Assembly (NCBI GenBank): GCA_030704615.1 | Contig: CM060733.1 | Coordinates: forward strand, 622,001 to 682,000 | Direction: 5' to 3' | DNA length: 60,000 nt | DNA from: Takakia lepidozioides | Taxonomy: Eukaryota; Streptophyta; Takakiopsida; Takakiales; Takakiaceae | Shown: in pieces, positions 33,214 to 46,461 of the stretch | Layout: each line of letters begins with the position of its first letter | Numbering within the stretch: position 1 is the stretch's first letter | Notes under the pieces: generated by a model | What the model was told of the DNA's origin: nothing | Database searches by the model: none | What the model saw: the letters and a program-made list of their open reading frames with translations, nothing else | Translations under genes and position numbers: made by a program

Positions 33214-33745
33214 TGTCCCTTATCAACTGCTTAGGCATTTTTGCGCCTAATAATTATTAAAAACCAAACATACTGCTTAGGCACGTTTCTCAAACCATTT
33301 CACACATTAGGCATCTTCATGCTACAATTTTTTTGAGTTAGGCACATGAGAAGAGAAAACAATTATTTTCTTAAGAATAAAAATACAAAATAGAAACCCA
33401 ATGCCCATGGCCCCTTGTCCCATGCCAACAGGCCCAGCTCAAATGTCCTCCAAGCTTGCACCTAGCCGGCCCGCCTCATGAGTCCATACTCCATTAGGTT
33501 TCCGTAGGATTTGTAGGAAGTTATTTCCACACGCATATATTTGTATTGATTTTTGTTCAATGAAATTTTCATCTTATTACAAACAACATGAGAAGAGGCT
33601 TGCAAGTTTTTTACTGCAATTTTTAGGCATTAGGCACTTTGGTCCCATAGTTTCCGAACAATTATGCCAAAATCTGAAAAATTCCCAAAACGTGTTAGGC
33701 ACTTTCATTTTGAATTAATTATAGCCTATACCGTTGATAAGGGAC
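33214..33745. mobile_element. MITE-like element with 13-bp terminal inverted repeats
   Basis: GTCCCTTATCAAC at 33214-33226 faces its perfect complement GTTGATAAGGGAC at 33733-33745. Inside are several copies of 'taggca' and 'gcctaa' words, and subterminal inverted similarity around 'gggacca' and 'tggtccc'. No coding capacity. The right arm (33618-33735) recurs inverted at 34977-35090. Confidence 0.75.
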
Positions 33746-34976
33746 CCTAATACAGGCTATTCCTACATCAATTTGATAAATCAAAGAAATTACAATGCTT
33801 TATCCATCACTCAGAATGGAAAATTCAAGGCACTGAAAACTTGGCTACGTGAATTCTTGCCCGAGTTCACCCAGCGGATGAGTCCGCAGATTTCATCCGC
33901 CTATGTGCGTGGTCGTCCGCCCCCACATCTGCTGGGTCCCACAGGGCTGATCTGCTGGCTGATCAGCCCTGCCCGCCCGGTCATGTGCGTAGTACTACAC
34001 GCAGAGACAAGAGATTAGAACGTTGTACCATTCGGCCTCAAGCTTTCTGGCTGAAATAGTAGGGCGAGACGGGTGGGTTCGAATCGGTTACCGGACATAA
34101 CCGGGTTTTTGAAACATCGAGATTGACAGGCTATACCCTCTAGTGGGGGTTGGTATCCTGGGGCCAAGCGGGGAAAAAAACAAGTGTGAGCATGATCCAC
34201 GGTTATAGGGGTAATATGTTTGCAAACAGGGTGTTGCAGAGTTTTTTTTTTTTAATTCGGAAAATAGCACGAGTGGCTACAGAGTTTTGCAAAAATTAGG
34301 CATATATTCTCTTCATCCATTCAAATTAGGACAGAATCATCCACATCCATACTTTTCATCCATTCATATCATCCATATTTGGTGAATTCATCCATAATTT
34401 GTTTTTTGAGAAATTTGGCGATTTCATCCATGAAAAAATATGGAATTTGCTATGGAATATTTTTTTTCTATTTTTTGAGGTCGCCATTTGGCGAAAACTC
34501 GCCAAAAACAAAATGTTGGGGTGTTGTTATATTAATAGGATCCATTACATGGTCTATGGGTATATTTTAGCTAAAACCCTTTGTAAAACACGAATATTTA
34601 ATAATGAAACATTACTTTTACTATGATGGTACCTATTACAGACAACAGTATTTCACTAGCGAAACTACTTCAAAATTTGTGCTCACGCAAGCACTGTGAG
34701 TTTCGTTGGCGAAACAAAAAAAACGAAAATAAGACAGATAGTTTCATATCAGCACAAATTTTACAGTAGTTTCGTAATTTTGTCGCGAACGTATTTTTTT
34801 GTTTCGTTGTAGCATATTCTCAGGATATTTATGGAATCTACAAAATATTCTAATTTGTTTGCGTGGGTATGCTCACATGCTACCCAACCTCTCGAGTAAT
34901 ATGATGGTGTGTTGTTGGTAATGATTTGGTGCTCTACCTACTTTCCTTCTTCCTTTTGCCATACCCCTCTAGCCTG
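33746..34976. other. Spacer, no gene recognised
   Basis: A short GC-rich part at 33870-33990 contains 'gggctgatctgctggctgat' near a 'ctgatcagccct' complement. The rest is AT-rich, with no supported coding region. Confidence 0.5.
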
Positions 34977-35090
34977 TTAGGCGATAATTAATTCAAATTC
35001 AAAGTGCCTAACGCATTTGGGAAATCTTCAAATTGCGGCCTAATTGCTTGGAAACTATGGGACAAAAGTGCTTAATTCTTCGAAATTCGA
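34977..35090. repeat. Inverted copy of the MITE right arm
   Basis: The sequence 'ataattaattcaaa', 'aaagtgcctaac', 'ggaaactatggga' and 'aaagtgctta' matches the reverse complement of 33618-33735 at about 80 percent by eye. It is a partial second member of the same family, facing the first. Confidence 0.75.
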
Positions 35091-38001
35091 GCAAAATTTT
35101 CAAACCCTTCTCAATTTGATTAATTATAAAGATGAGTCAACAAAATATAACTAAGCAATGTACGATCCAAGAAAATTATACAATATGATGAACGTTAAAA
35201 AAATTGGACTTAGTAAACTCAAGAGTTGTTTTTGAACAAGCGGTTAGTCACGTATGGCAGCTGGCTCCTCTTTGTGTATAGTAAAATCTATTTTTATCCA
35301 TTTATTCTCCATAAATTTTTCAATAAGAGAGATGTTACCCAAGGGAGGTGTTACCTGTAGTTTTCAGCAAAGGGGAGGAGTTGACACATAGGGAAGGCAG
35401 AACAGAGGCTTAGTGATTTTTGACACTGATGCGTAGTTTTCTCTTTAGAATAAAGAGGAGCCAATAAATGAACTGAAATAGTCACCGAAACTCAAAAGAG
35501 TTTATGTATTTGAACTGATGTATATACTAAAAACTGAAAATTCATAAAAACTGTAAACCTGTACGATTGTAAATATTCCAGAGCTCCTTGGAAGGACGCT
35601 TTCACTCATCTTGTTCTGCCGTCTTTTGCAGTTGACTCTTTGTATTTGCTTTATGGGCCCATGGGTTTCTTTTTTCCCCCTTAAAGAGAATGTGGGTAAA
35701 TCCTGGAAGGCGTGCCAAGCCCTTCAGGGTCAAGAGACACCATAATTACACTTCATTCAGGAGCCTTCATACATTTTTTTTTTCCTTCCCCAAGGAAACA
35801 CCAGCCCCGCAAATTGGGCCTTGAGGCCTCATACTTTTGTTTGTTGGGGTTGGAAAAATGTAACACGTCCATCTAAAAGTGTGGAATGCAACATTTTTTG
35901 AACCTTAAAACAGGAAGCAACAGATAGCGAACGGATATTCGGGTTGTTGAAGCCACCTTGTTATATTTAGTGTTTGTTTAGTCAGCCCTCAGGTTTCACT
36001 TTGGTAGTTTAAATGATCGGTGAACATAACATATATGTGGAAGTGCTAAAGTCTTCCTCAAGCCTTGCTATTAGGAACGTATCTAACAATGAGAGATACT
36101 TTAGAGCGCATCTTATATTGTGAGATCATTGCACGTAACCTGTTGAACCTCCGACAACCGGTCGAAAAAACAAAAAATGACCGGCGATCCCTGTGTGCAT
36201 ACCAGGATATTTAATGCATTGCATTCAAACAATTCAAATGAATAGATTGTGTTATAATGACACTTAAATTAACCACCATAGGTAGTTGTTTGTCTTATTA
36301 GCTTATGATAATGATGGATCATGCACACACACACACACAACTCAATGGGTATTAATGTTATCTCATCCGCCTAATATACAATGAACAACCGTTTACCATC
36401 CAAAATCCAACAGCGCACCTCAAGCTACTGAAGCTTGTCTCCAACTCAACTAGCAATGCATTGGCCATACAACAAGCTAACGATGCATGCTCAAGTCCAA
36501 CGATGCATGTCCCTTATTATCCAAAGTCCAACGTCGGTTTACAACGGTGCATACTTGAGTCCAATGGATGCTACTCTTTATCCAATGGATGATAAATTTT
36601 TAATAGATCTTTCATAACATTAATTGCTAGGGGCTAATTGCACACTATAAGAATTGCAAGCCCTCATTTGAACGTGCACGTCTTCCACGAGCTCTCAAGG
36701 TAAGGCTCTACTATGTCTACTTGTTGTATTGCAATGTCTTTTCATTTTATTCTTTTGTTTGGTATGTTTATAGTTATTTTCTGTTTATTTCCTGTTTTTG
36801 TGCTCGGTTAAGTTTTTTTGGGGGGGAGGACACTGGTAGAAACACCTAAAATGGACCACATCCCAAAACGGACCCCTAGAAAAATATGTAAACCAATCAT
36901 ATGTGATCTCTAAAAGGTGTTTTGATCACAAGTGGTCCAGATTAGGTCATGTGGTGGGCCAGAATGGAAACTGCAATGAACCCTTTGAACTTATACATGA
37001 TCATGAAGACACCACTTAATTGACAAATTAATAACCACCGGCGCGCATTTTGAGAGAGGTATCAAGTCATGAATGAATGAGTCGAGACAGGAAGAATGAA
37101 TCCAAACATGCAGGAGAGGGGATCAAATTTCGTGATCAATGATCCCGATTGAGTTTCATCTAGATCAACGATCCAGGATTGAATTTCATCCAGATGGACC
37201 TTTAACTCAGTTTTCCTTAGGAGTGGGAGGCTACTTTAAGGTCAGTAAATGGTTATGTTAGTTTTGTTTGTTGAAAGAAGAACATACGTTACAAAGACGG
37301 ATAACCCGCCTACTAGAATCGCAGTACGGACGTGTCGTCATTGTACTTGTCGGGTATGATGTTTCTACCATCTACGATATTACGATTTTGGTATTCATAA
37401 TTAATATAACTTTGTATAATTATATAATTGTATAAAATATAAAATGCTTGAATATATATATATATATATCGATTTGACTATACCGTCTTCGAATGAATTA
37501 GTATTACAATTGTTATACGATATTGTCTTTGGATATTTTAGGTATATTGCTTCTTATGACTTAAAATGTTGGTTTTTCAATGCATCGCGTACTATTATAT
37601 CAAGCTGGGATATTATTTCTAATCAATAGTGATGTATTAAAACATTATCAATCAAACAATATTTTTAGGATTTAGGTGATATTATGGATCCATCGACATT
37701 TCATTAGTTTATTATTGATTCTATTGAGTCCATATTACTTTAAACCTCCAATGATATATGAACAACTTAAATTATATATTAACAATTGAATGTGCATTGT
37801 TCAAGCATGGTCGGAGCACCTATTCAATAGCTACTTGAATATGTAAAATGTTACATATTCAATATTAGATGGGACGCGATGAGTCTCATTCATTATTCCG
37901 ATTCGAACATGAAAGATTATTGTTTATATAAATTACATTAGAGTAGACAAAGTCACTGATTACATGGGATTGTCATAGCAATTCTTATTCAGTACGTCGA
38001 C
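35091..38001. other. Long AT-rich spacer
   Basis: No gene recognised in nearly 3 kb. Noted items are a (CA)n run at about 36326-36340, repeated 'ccaacgatgcatg' words at 36475-36550, and a (TA)n run at about 37456-37470. At 36831, 'CACTGGTAGAAA' resembles a CACTA-type transposon end, but no partner was found. Confidence 0.5.
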
Positions 38002-38334
38002 ATGACTTCAACTCATACAGTCTCTATAAATGATGATGTCGATAATGTGGATATTGCTCATATTATACAATCAGGTCATGTTGACATGCGTGCACCAATA
38101 CGTGTCCCTATTAGTCCACTCTCATACGCTACACAGTTTGTTACTCCGGTGCCGAGCTCTCGTCAGATATTTTCTATACGTGATTTAGAGGTGGGTTTTA
38201 GTGCACATGATCGTCGTAGATGGCAATACTGGTGGGGCATGACCTATTTGACATCTGTTGTCAGTGGTGTACCGATTACTGAGTGTCATGATAGTGAGAT
38301 CTCTATGTCATTCAATACATTGGCCAAAGTATAA
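38002..38334 (+). CDS. Unidentified ORF, 110 codons
   Basis: The frame opens MTSTHTVSINDDVDNVDIAH, contains RAPIRVPISPLSYATQFV and ends soon after RRRWQYWWGMTYLTSVVSG. Its Asp-rich start and aromatic cluster look more protein-like than the surrounding sequence. No domain is recognised. Downstream 38340-39420 has scattered short frames without support, so this may be the first exon or remnant of a transposon protein. Confidence 0.25.
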   Translation: MTSTHTVSINDDVDNVDIAHIIQSGHVDMRAPIRVPISPLSYATQFVTPVPSSRQIFSIRDLEVGFSAHDRRRWQYWWGMTYLTSVVSGVPITECHDSEISMSFNTLAKV

Positions 38335-39986
38335 GACACTGTTATTTGGCACTCGTCAATATTGTTCCGACTTGGGGATGTATGACCTATTAATCGTGAC
38401 CGTGAGACAGAGCATGTATTGACAAAGATACAACAATGTTTTGACCCTACATAGATTGCGATATTGATGGTTGATATTGGGATGATTCACCACACTCTTC
38501 GACTTCTTAAGTCGTTTAACGTGTTTGACGTTTTCAAATAATGTTAATTCCACAAATGTCGTTCAGCGGATGAAGATTAGTTTTATTAGATTGTGCATAC
38601 ATATTTATATGACGTTTGTGATTTTATGTATTTTTTATGTCCACTTCAGTCTTCAGTATGAATTCATACTAGATTAATTTTATTGTTATGTTTAGGAATT
38701 CTACACCGAGACTTCGGCATCTGGGCTTGGTTGGGGCCGCACAGATGATGTTATATAACGTGCAAGTTGATAGCATTGAGGCATGAATTACACATGTGAT
38801 ATTGTGTTATGAGAAGCACTCTGGTTGCCAAGTTGGTGGTGAAGTTGTTGTTAAACTTGATATCGACTCACAACTCCACTACGACAAATGAGAACAAGTT
38901 TTAATCAATTTCAAACATTTGGTTGCAGTAGCGTCATCTTTATAACCTGTATTGTAAAATACACGTCATTCCATTCATGTTTATTATTAATGTGATTATT
39001 TTTATTTCAAGTATGTGAGGTTGCATTGGAGTTGCTTTGTGACCGCGGGTTGTTAGCATGTCTATCCATTGCCAAGTGGGAGGAAAAATGATGTTGGCCC
39101 TGAGGTTATCGCTCATATTGTCAACATGAAGACATTTCCGGATGGAGATCATCTTTTCGACTAGTTAGGGCAACTTATAACACACGGGCTGAGCATGTTT
39201 GATGGATGTCATGTACGCTTCACTCTTGTGGAGTGTCATGATCTACAATATATATATGCTCTCGTTTGCAGAGGTGGGGGTCTCCGCCACTGACACATCG
39301 TTTTGCCCTTGGTGTAGCATTACAAGAGCCACTTCTGGCTACATCACTTACCTACATGTGGTTGAGCCCTTTGATATCATGTTGTCCTTGTCAACACAGC
39401 TGACCTGATTATGGTATGTGTTGAATCATCTTGCATCTTAGATCTACGCCAGACCCTATACCACTCTCTCTTTATCTTTGCATAGGAAGAGCGCAGAGGG
39501 GTACCCTTCACCCAAAATGAGAGATAAAGAGAAAATGAAAAAAAAAAAAAAAACAACGCGGGAGAAGAGAGTGTTGGATGGAGATAAATTACAGGACTCT
39601 GTCGGTCCATGCCAAAGGTCCGATATGGACCAACAGATGAACCACCAAATAGTTCATCCTGGGTTATTCGGAAAATTTCGTCATCTCCCATTATTTAGTT
39701 TGGACTAATTCGTTTCTTAAATGTGTTCTATCTAAGGTGACTGATTAATGTTTAGGCTAAGCACTAGGCTATTTTGGTCATTACAAAAACAGAAACAGCC
39801 TTCAGTTCTAAAATGTTATGAATAGTTATATCACCGTCTTAGTTGGTGAGCAGATCCACCGTCAATTGCTGATAGCCATTTATTTCACAGCCCACTTAGT
39901 TAAGGTATCTGTATGCTTTGGTCCTTTGTATTATTTCATTCTAGCATACGGTCCTCTAAGCTGTTAGAATACAGCAGTTCTATATA

Positions 39987-40210
39987 GTATCAGAGCACCA
40001 GAGGACAAAGTAAATCATAATTTCTTCGAGGTTTTAGGTGGTCACTAGGACGAACCTTCCGGTGTGCAGCTTTGCTCCGCCACATGGAGATGCGTGTGTT
40101 TTATTTGGGAGCATTGCTTCAGAAATTTTTTTTCATGTAGTTTTGTTTCTTTCTTTCTCTGCTACAGTTGATTTGTATTAGTGTGTTTAGTTGTTCAAAA
40201 ATGGCCAACG
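39987..40210 (+). mobile_element. Possible LTR-retrotransposon leader (primer-binding-site-like)
   Basis: 'gtatcagagc' at 39987-39996 matches ten of the twelve bases of a Met-initiator tRNA primer site. About 200 bases on, an ATG at 40201 opens MANGSDLIVSQQNKL, reminiscent of Copia gag starts. No matching LTR pair or pol was found, so this is at best an old fragment. Confidence 0.3.
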
Positions 40211-40309
40211 GTTCTGATCTCATCGTTTCTCAGCAAAACAAACTTGTAAAAAAGATTCGTCTAACTACACAGTTTCGAAGTTTAAAATCAAGAATATTAT
40301 GATCGTCTG

Positions 40310-40461
40310 CTCCGTCGGTCTCGATTTTATCCAAAAGAGAAAACAGAAAAATCTTGGCCACCAGCTTTGGCGGTCCCAATTTTATCCAGAAAACCATCTA
40401 AAAATATTTAAAGAAAAACGAGACTGCCAGCTTTGGTTGTCTTGATTTTATCCCAAACAAG

Positions 40462-40499
<38 letters not shown>

Positions 40500-40640
40500 A
40501 ACCATCTCTGATGGTTCCGCTTTATGAAATATTCAAAAAAAAATATAGGACCGCCAAAGCTTGCATTCCCGATTTATTAAATATTTTCTTGATATTTTGG
40601 GACCGCCAGATTGACCTAAGTATTTTCGTACTTTGCTTGC
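40310..40640. repeat. Degenerate hairpin repeats with long poly(A)
   Basis: Units of the form 'ggaccgccaaagc', 'ttggcggtcccaattttat' alternate with A/T-rich spacers. The same word pair occurs in the arrays at 41680-42400 and 58150-58520. A run of about 37 A residues sits at about 40460-40497. Confidence 0.65.
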
Positions 40641-41480
40641 GTTTTCGTCTCTTGTTGATGACTGTTGTCTTCATGGTACGTGATTTCTTCGGCCATTGCT
40701 AAATCGTCTGTCATGCGCTTGGTGCCCACGGATTCTCAGGCAGTCGGAAGAATCTTTGTCTGGTACAGCTCCAATGCCCTCCCAAGTTCCGGCAAAAAAG
40801 CTCAATTTGGACTTCATCATCCGTGTCATAAGCCTGCGATTCAGAGGCGTACACATCCATGAAAGCCTCAACTCTACGCAACCTGCATTAGTCTGTCCGG
40901 TGCATTGTCATGGATGTAATTATGCTGTTTTTCAAACGCTGCGTCTTTTTGTGGAAAGTATAATTATGTGCAGCAGCTGAAATCTCAAATACTTCTATGT
41001 TTTCTTATTTTATGCTCTCCTTGCGCTTGGTTGTTGCCTTCCTTGTCGTTCCGGTCTTTGTTGCTCATGCAGACCGTTTTTTTTCATATGATTTTATAGG
41101 GTCTATTTTCAAGTCTGTGGGCCCGCCTCGTGCGCGTGTCCATGACCTTAGTATAAAGTGCTTCGCAAACATTTGTATGTGCATATTGTCCCTTCTGTGC
41201 TCTCCGACATGACGCTAACGTGCTAGCGCCATGTCACGTCTATTTGTGCAATCCTAATCCAGAGAGCTTTGTCTTGAGCCAACTTTCGACATTTTAGTCT
41301 ATTTCAAAAAAAAATCTTACAACAATTTTGACGTGAGCTCGATTGGATCAGGGAGGGTCCTTTGAGCAATGATGGAGCTAGCATATGTCATATAAGAGTT
41401 AGGCAGACCGTTACGGATAGTCAGCACAATGACATTGTCTAATATAATCTCCCCAAATCCAGTTAGTTGTGAAGGTTGCA
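40641..41480. other. Spacer, no gene supported
   Basis: Several 60-95-codon frames overlap on both strands without recognisable domains. A small palindromic 'gacgctaacgtgctagcgcc' lies at about 41209-41230. Confidence 0.5.
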
Positions 41481-42758
41481 CACTGACGTCGCGTCAGATT
41501 ACGTCAGATCTAACGCTCATATGGGCTTGCATCACGTCAATTTTATATAAAATTAAGTAAAATATATATGGGATAAAAAAAAAATGTCACATAAGCTAAA
41601 AAAAAAAAATCACGTGGCCTGAACAAACAACCCAAAAAATATCATGTCAGTTGTAATAATTGTTAGCTTGATAATGCGGGACTGCCAAAGCAAACGGTCC
41701 CAATTTATTAATTATTTTTTCAAAAACGAGAAAATCAGAGTTGGTTGTCTCGAATTATCAAAAAAAAAATCACTGCCAAAATTTGGCAATCGCAGCCATT
41801 AAACTTTTCTTAGCTATATGCGATCGTCAAATATTGACGTTTTTATTCTTTTAAATATGTGTGATCGCCAATTAAGAGTTACGATCCCATGTAACTTTTA
41901 AAAAAAAAAATTGGTGCGACCACCATAATTGGCGGGTCGCATTCATTTAAGGGGAGCAATAGTTGGTGTGACCGCCAAGGTTGGTGGCGCATGTAATTTT
42001 TTTTAAATACATACGACTGCCATATATGGAGAATCGTATTAATTTTTTTTTAAATAGCTACAACCGCCGATATCCGCAGACGCACATAATATTTTTTTAA
42101 ATACATACAACTGCTAAAATTTGACAGTCGCATAAGATTTTTTCAATTGAAAATATGTATGAACATCAAAATTCGGAGGTCGGAGGTCGAAAGTTATATA
42201 TATATATATATATGTGCAACCGCCAAAACTCGATGATGACATATAAAAGCTTCTTGAAAAATAAGTGCAACTGCCAAAATTCAGCGGTCGCTTGTAATTT
42301 AATTTTCCAAAAATTAATATGACTGTCAATTCTGGCGGTCGCATATATTAAATAAGTAAAAGATTACATGCAACCGCTAGGGCAGCGACTAGTTTATGGT
42401 TTAGGTTGTTTAAGGCGGCGGTTGGCTTAGTGTGTGGTGTTTGCAAATTAGGTGGGTTCTTCGGATTATATTTGCATTGTGAAATGAATGGATTATTGAG
42501 CGTAAATAGTGGGTACAGATCGCGAGCATTCAAGCAGAAATTTTATTCTTTAAAGCATCTGCAAGTTTTTTTTTTTTTTCCTCTTTCACACAATGGAGAT
42601 GGAAACCAAGGAAAGTGAACATGAAAACTTGCTCAATCAACAGAGAAAGCACACTTGCTCTTTACTTGTTACATTTTTCAACCCTCCATTACCTGCACCT
42701 AAAACTGACATGACGTAAGCTATGTCAGCGTTAGGTCTGATGCGAGCTGACGTCAGTG
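41481..42758. mobile_element. Element with TGACGT-rich inverted ends around a hairpin array
   Basis: The left end CACTGACGTC (41481-41490) faces GACGTCAGTG (42749-42758). Inverted similarity continues inward through 'cagat', 'ctaacgct' and 'acgtca' for about 55 bases. Between the ends lies an array of at least ten degenerate ~55-65-bp units. Each unit has a small hairpin ('gcgaccgccaaaa', 'ttggcggtcgcat') and an A/T run, over about 41680-42400. No coding capacity is seen, apart from a 70-codon frame at 42406. Probably a non-autonomous DNA element that grew by internal tandem duplication. Confidence 0.65.
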
Positions 42759-44029
42759 ACGTAGATAACGAGGTATAGTCAGCATGAACGGCGCGGAAAG
42801 ATACTAGAATTTAAATTTTGAGAATTTGGTGTAGACACTAAATCAACTTTCGGACCTAAAACTCTTGATTGAATAAAACTTAATATAAATTTATTCACAA
42901 TTTTAAACTGTATATAACGAGGAACTGGAGGTTCAGCTGTATGATAAGGCGTGTGTCAAAAGACATTTTCATGCACAGCCAAACCAACCTCATCGAGTTC
43001 AACATGTACATTACAAATACAGCAATCTTTTTGTAAAACTAATAAACCATTTACATACGGTCGACAAATATTACAGGTTCCAACTAAGTAATCTATTTGT
43101 CTAAGTAATTTATTGGTTGGAACCTATAATATTTATCATCTAATATGTGTAGCTATTGATGACGTACGTGTTAAAGTCCATAAATAAACATAAAGACATG
43201 TATAAGAAGAGTATAATTTCTTTCCACGTCCGGAAGCGTATAACCCTCTATCCGATAATCATCCCGAACAGAATCATGTAATGCTATTACAAAATCAATG
43301 AACAATAATGATTGGTCAAATTTTTTTCTCGAGCTATTCACGTCGATACCATGATGTATATGTTAATATGACACCATTTGATTTTCGCAACGTATTTATC
43401 TGTTTTATTTTTATTTAAAAAATATGGTTTTTTTTTTCATTTTCACTAAATTAGGCCGATTGATACAAGGCGCAATGAACGCAACAAAATTGTCATTCAT
43501 CACACATCACACGGTCATATTACATTGATAATCATTCTTTATTGTTCGTTAAATTTGAACATCGAATTAAAATAATCATCAAATCTATCTTCCCGAGCCT
43601 CATTCATCAAACTCAAACATTCAATCATTTCGAATTTATCCCTTATTGACTCAAGGGTTATGGACCACGTCAAATCAAATCAAAAAAATTATCCGAACCT
43701 TGTAAGTTATACCTATACACTCATTTCAATTAAAAACCCTCGTTTCCCATGGCTCAATGCCGAAGCGTAGGACTGAATCAAGGTGTTAGCTTGGTAGCCA
43801 TGAAATCATGGAAACGATGTCATTTCACCACATGAATTGATTTAATTTACAAGCACATAGCCTAATTATTAGCATCAGTGACGTCAAGTCACAGGTCATG
43901 TCAGACCCAAATGTTGAGATACAAATGTAATTTTTAAAGGGGTGAAAAATGTGACATGTAAGTCTACCCGTCCTCGCAAAATATATGCAAGTATTTTATT
44001 TTTATTTTTTTAAAACAAATTGGATGACC
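42759..44029. other. AT-rich spacer
   Basis: No gene recognised. A near-repeat of 'ggttccaactaagtaatc' with 'gtaatttattggttggaacc' at about 43075-43125 forms an imperfect hairpin. Confidence 0.5.
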
Positions 44030-44560
44030 ATCGTTTAACTGTCATTTGGTGATTGGCCAACTGTCCTCGGTCGTCGCCGTCGCCCAACGGTTGTTTGAAC
44101 CCAAAAAAATAATAATATTAAATATTAAAAAAACTGCATAATCACCAATGACCATCGTCCGGTGATCATCCAACTGTCGCCAGGCAGTCGTCCAAACCCA
44201 AAATTAAATTAAAAAATCGCATAGCCACAGTCATCCATCGTCGTCCATCATGAAATTTATATATATATATAAAACTGTGTAGTCCCTTTCGTCGTCGCCC
44301 AGGCAGTCGACCGAACCTGAAACCTGCATAATCATCGTCGTCCAGCGGTCGTCCTACTATTGTTCGTCGTCGAACGGTCACTCGGAGGCCGTCTAATTGT
44401 CTCCTAGCCATTGTTGTCGCATAGCGGTCGCCCGAACTCAAGAAATTAATAATGATTAAATATAAATAAATAAAAAACCGCATAGCCGCCGTCGCTCATC
44501 GTCCGGAAGTCGCCCAACTGTCGTCCGGCCAGCCCTCGCCCGAAATATTTCTTTTAAATG
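44030..44560. repeat. Tandem repeat rich in CGTC and GTCG words
   Basis: About four imperfect units of ~100-140 bp share 'cgtcgtcgccca', 'ggcagtcg', 'cgaacc' and a following AT-rich stretch with 'aaaa.cgcata'. Starts are near 44040, 44150, 44225-44290 and 44450. The open frame on the minus strand follows from the repeat and is not evidence of a gene. An (AAAAAC)n run follows at about 44570-44600. Confidence 0.65.
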
Positions 44561-44779
44561 AAAAATAAATAAAAACAAAAACAAAAACAAAAACAAAACC
44601 AAAAAACCAAAAAACGTCATGTGTGCAGTATACGTAGGCCGTCACCTTGACAATGGGTTAAATTGGGTGTTGTGAAATATAAATATAAGAAATAAGGCCC
44701 ACCCAAACTCCGCCATCAGCCTCTCCTCATCTATCCAGCACTCCACCTACTGCCCATTCCCAGCGGGTACACTCACTCA

Positions 44780-45697
44780 ACATCACAACTTCGAATGTAG
44801 GTGCACTTGCCACCAGCATTCAAAGCCTATTGCATCTCACAGACTCCACCTCATCACATATCATTCTCTTACAAGAAACCAAACTCAATACACAAAGACC
44901 CATTAGCTTTTATATAAGCAAGCTCCTCCCAGCATACTACATGTTATACGGTAACGCGTATACGGCAAAACAATGCTTCACCAGAGGCTCCGCCCCATGT
45001 CATCCCACTCGTGGTGGAGTTGCCTACGGTATCCTCCGAATACATCACTTCCCTAGCACCACGATCAAAGTATCGGTCGCCCCCCCTCTTAGATCACATC
45101 TCCAAATCATTAAACTACTACTCCCTGCACTTCCCCCCATTACACTCATACACTTATACATGCCATCACACGAGGATGACCTCCCTCCCCCTTATCCCAA
45201 AAATCTTACTTATCATATCCAACACACTTATCCAAAACTTGACTAACCCACAACACTTTATATTAGCAGCAATTTTAACAGAGACATCGCCCTCATGGGC
45301 CATACATACAATGGCACACGTAAAACCCCCTCACCATCAGACCATGAATGGACAAAATTTACCCAATCACATCACCTATAATACATACCCGCAGACCACC
45401 ACTACTCTAGACAAGGAGAACTCAACTACTCATCCCTAAGTCTCCTAGACGGCTACTACCTCAAAACACAAAATGAGATCCCTACATATCTCAATAGCCA
45501 TGTCCATATTGACAGTTTATGCAACTCAGACCAGGTAACTTTCCCACCATCCCTTATTCCTTTCCGGACTATCCCGACCGTGCATGCCCCCCCACCTCAG
45601 GCTAGAATTATATCCCAACTCCCCCAACGCAATATAACTGTCATCCTAAAACATTTTCACCCCATGTCCTCACACCTTATACTAAAACTTTCAGAGA
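44780..45697 (+). pseudogene. LINE part 1: endonuclease region
   Basis: The plus strand opens with TSNVGALATSIQSLL, then IILLQETKL (catalytic Glu of the apurinic-type endonuclease), RGGVAYGILR, and after a frame change FNRDIALMGHTYNGT followed by SDHEW. These are the expected endonuclease blocks in order, although GDFN is altered. It is interrupted at 45697 by the Ty3/gypsy insertion and resumes at 52649. Frameshifts and stops make it inactive. Non-LTR retrotransposons use this domain to nick the target DNA. Confidence 0.75.
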
Positions 45698-45702
45698 TAC
45701 TC

Positions 45703-46406
45703 TGTCGCGGCCCTTTGCCTTGAGGGCAGGGGGTCGGGACACATGAGGGGCTGCCCCTGTAGTGGGGGCAGCGGCAGCGATAGGTATGGGGGGCTGAAGC
45801 ACCCTTGAGTGCCCAAGGCACTCAGGTAAGCGGAGGCGCTCACTAGGTGGAGCCCCGCACACCGGGTTGCGGTGGGGGTGGCTCCACAAGGGGTGGTGGT
45901 AGCTTAGCGGGACTTAGTGGGGGTGGCATAGGACTCACCATGGGGGCGGAGACCTCGTGGTGGGAGTCGTGGGGAGTCTTGGGACTCATCACGGTCCATA
46001 GGGGCCGTGGTGAGTGGGCCAAGACTCACCGCGACTCATCACCGGGAATCGAGGGTTTTCGTGGTGGTTCGCCATAAAATGGCATGGCTGGTTGTGAAAC
46101 CCTCGCGGACAGCTACAGAAGTATATATAGGGAGTAGTAACCCCGAGAACGGTGCAAGCCCGTTGGTGACCAAAAACTAGTGAGTAAGCGAGCGAGCCGG
46201 AAAGCGACCAAAGAGTGGGGAGCTGTTCCGGACTGCCAACTACCAAAGGGAATTCCCGCCGGTTCCAAATCAGTGGAGGGTTCTTTGGGAGAACAAAGGG
46301 GGACTGTTATGCCCCGGTGAGCAGCCGAAGCTCCAAGTTGGCCCGGCGGCCAGGTTGGGAGTCACTATGACTTGAGGGGGAGCTTACCGAAGTGAGGTGC
46401 GCGACA
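45703..46406 (+). repeat. 5' LTR of the chromovirus
   Basis: 704 bp, TG...CA. 'gtatatatagggagtagt' at about 46121 contains a TATA-like box for Pol II initiation inside the LTR. Compared with the 3' LTR it has an extra 'gtaa' and lacks a ~19-bp GC-rich segment near the 3' end. Confidence 0.93.
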
Positions 46407-46461
46407 CTTGGTATCAGAGCTTAGAGTTCAGTACGCGATCGTCCTTGGGATTGGCCTCATC

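Noticed and set aside
33046-33234. 62-codon plus-strand ORF
   Set aside because: AT-rich chance frame overlapping the end of a MITE.
44166-44483. Arg/Gly-rich minus-strand ORF
   Set aside because: Produced by the CGTC-rich tandem repeat; composition follows the repeat period.
45989-46246. Minus-strand ORF in the 5' LTR
   Set aside because: Lies fully inside the LTR and is repeated in the 3' LTR; not a gene.
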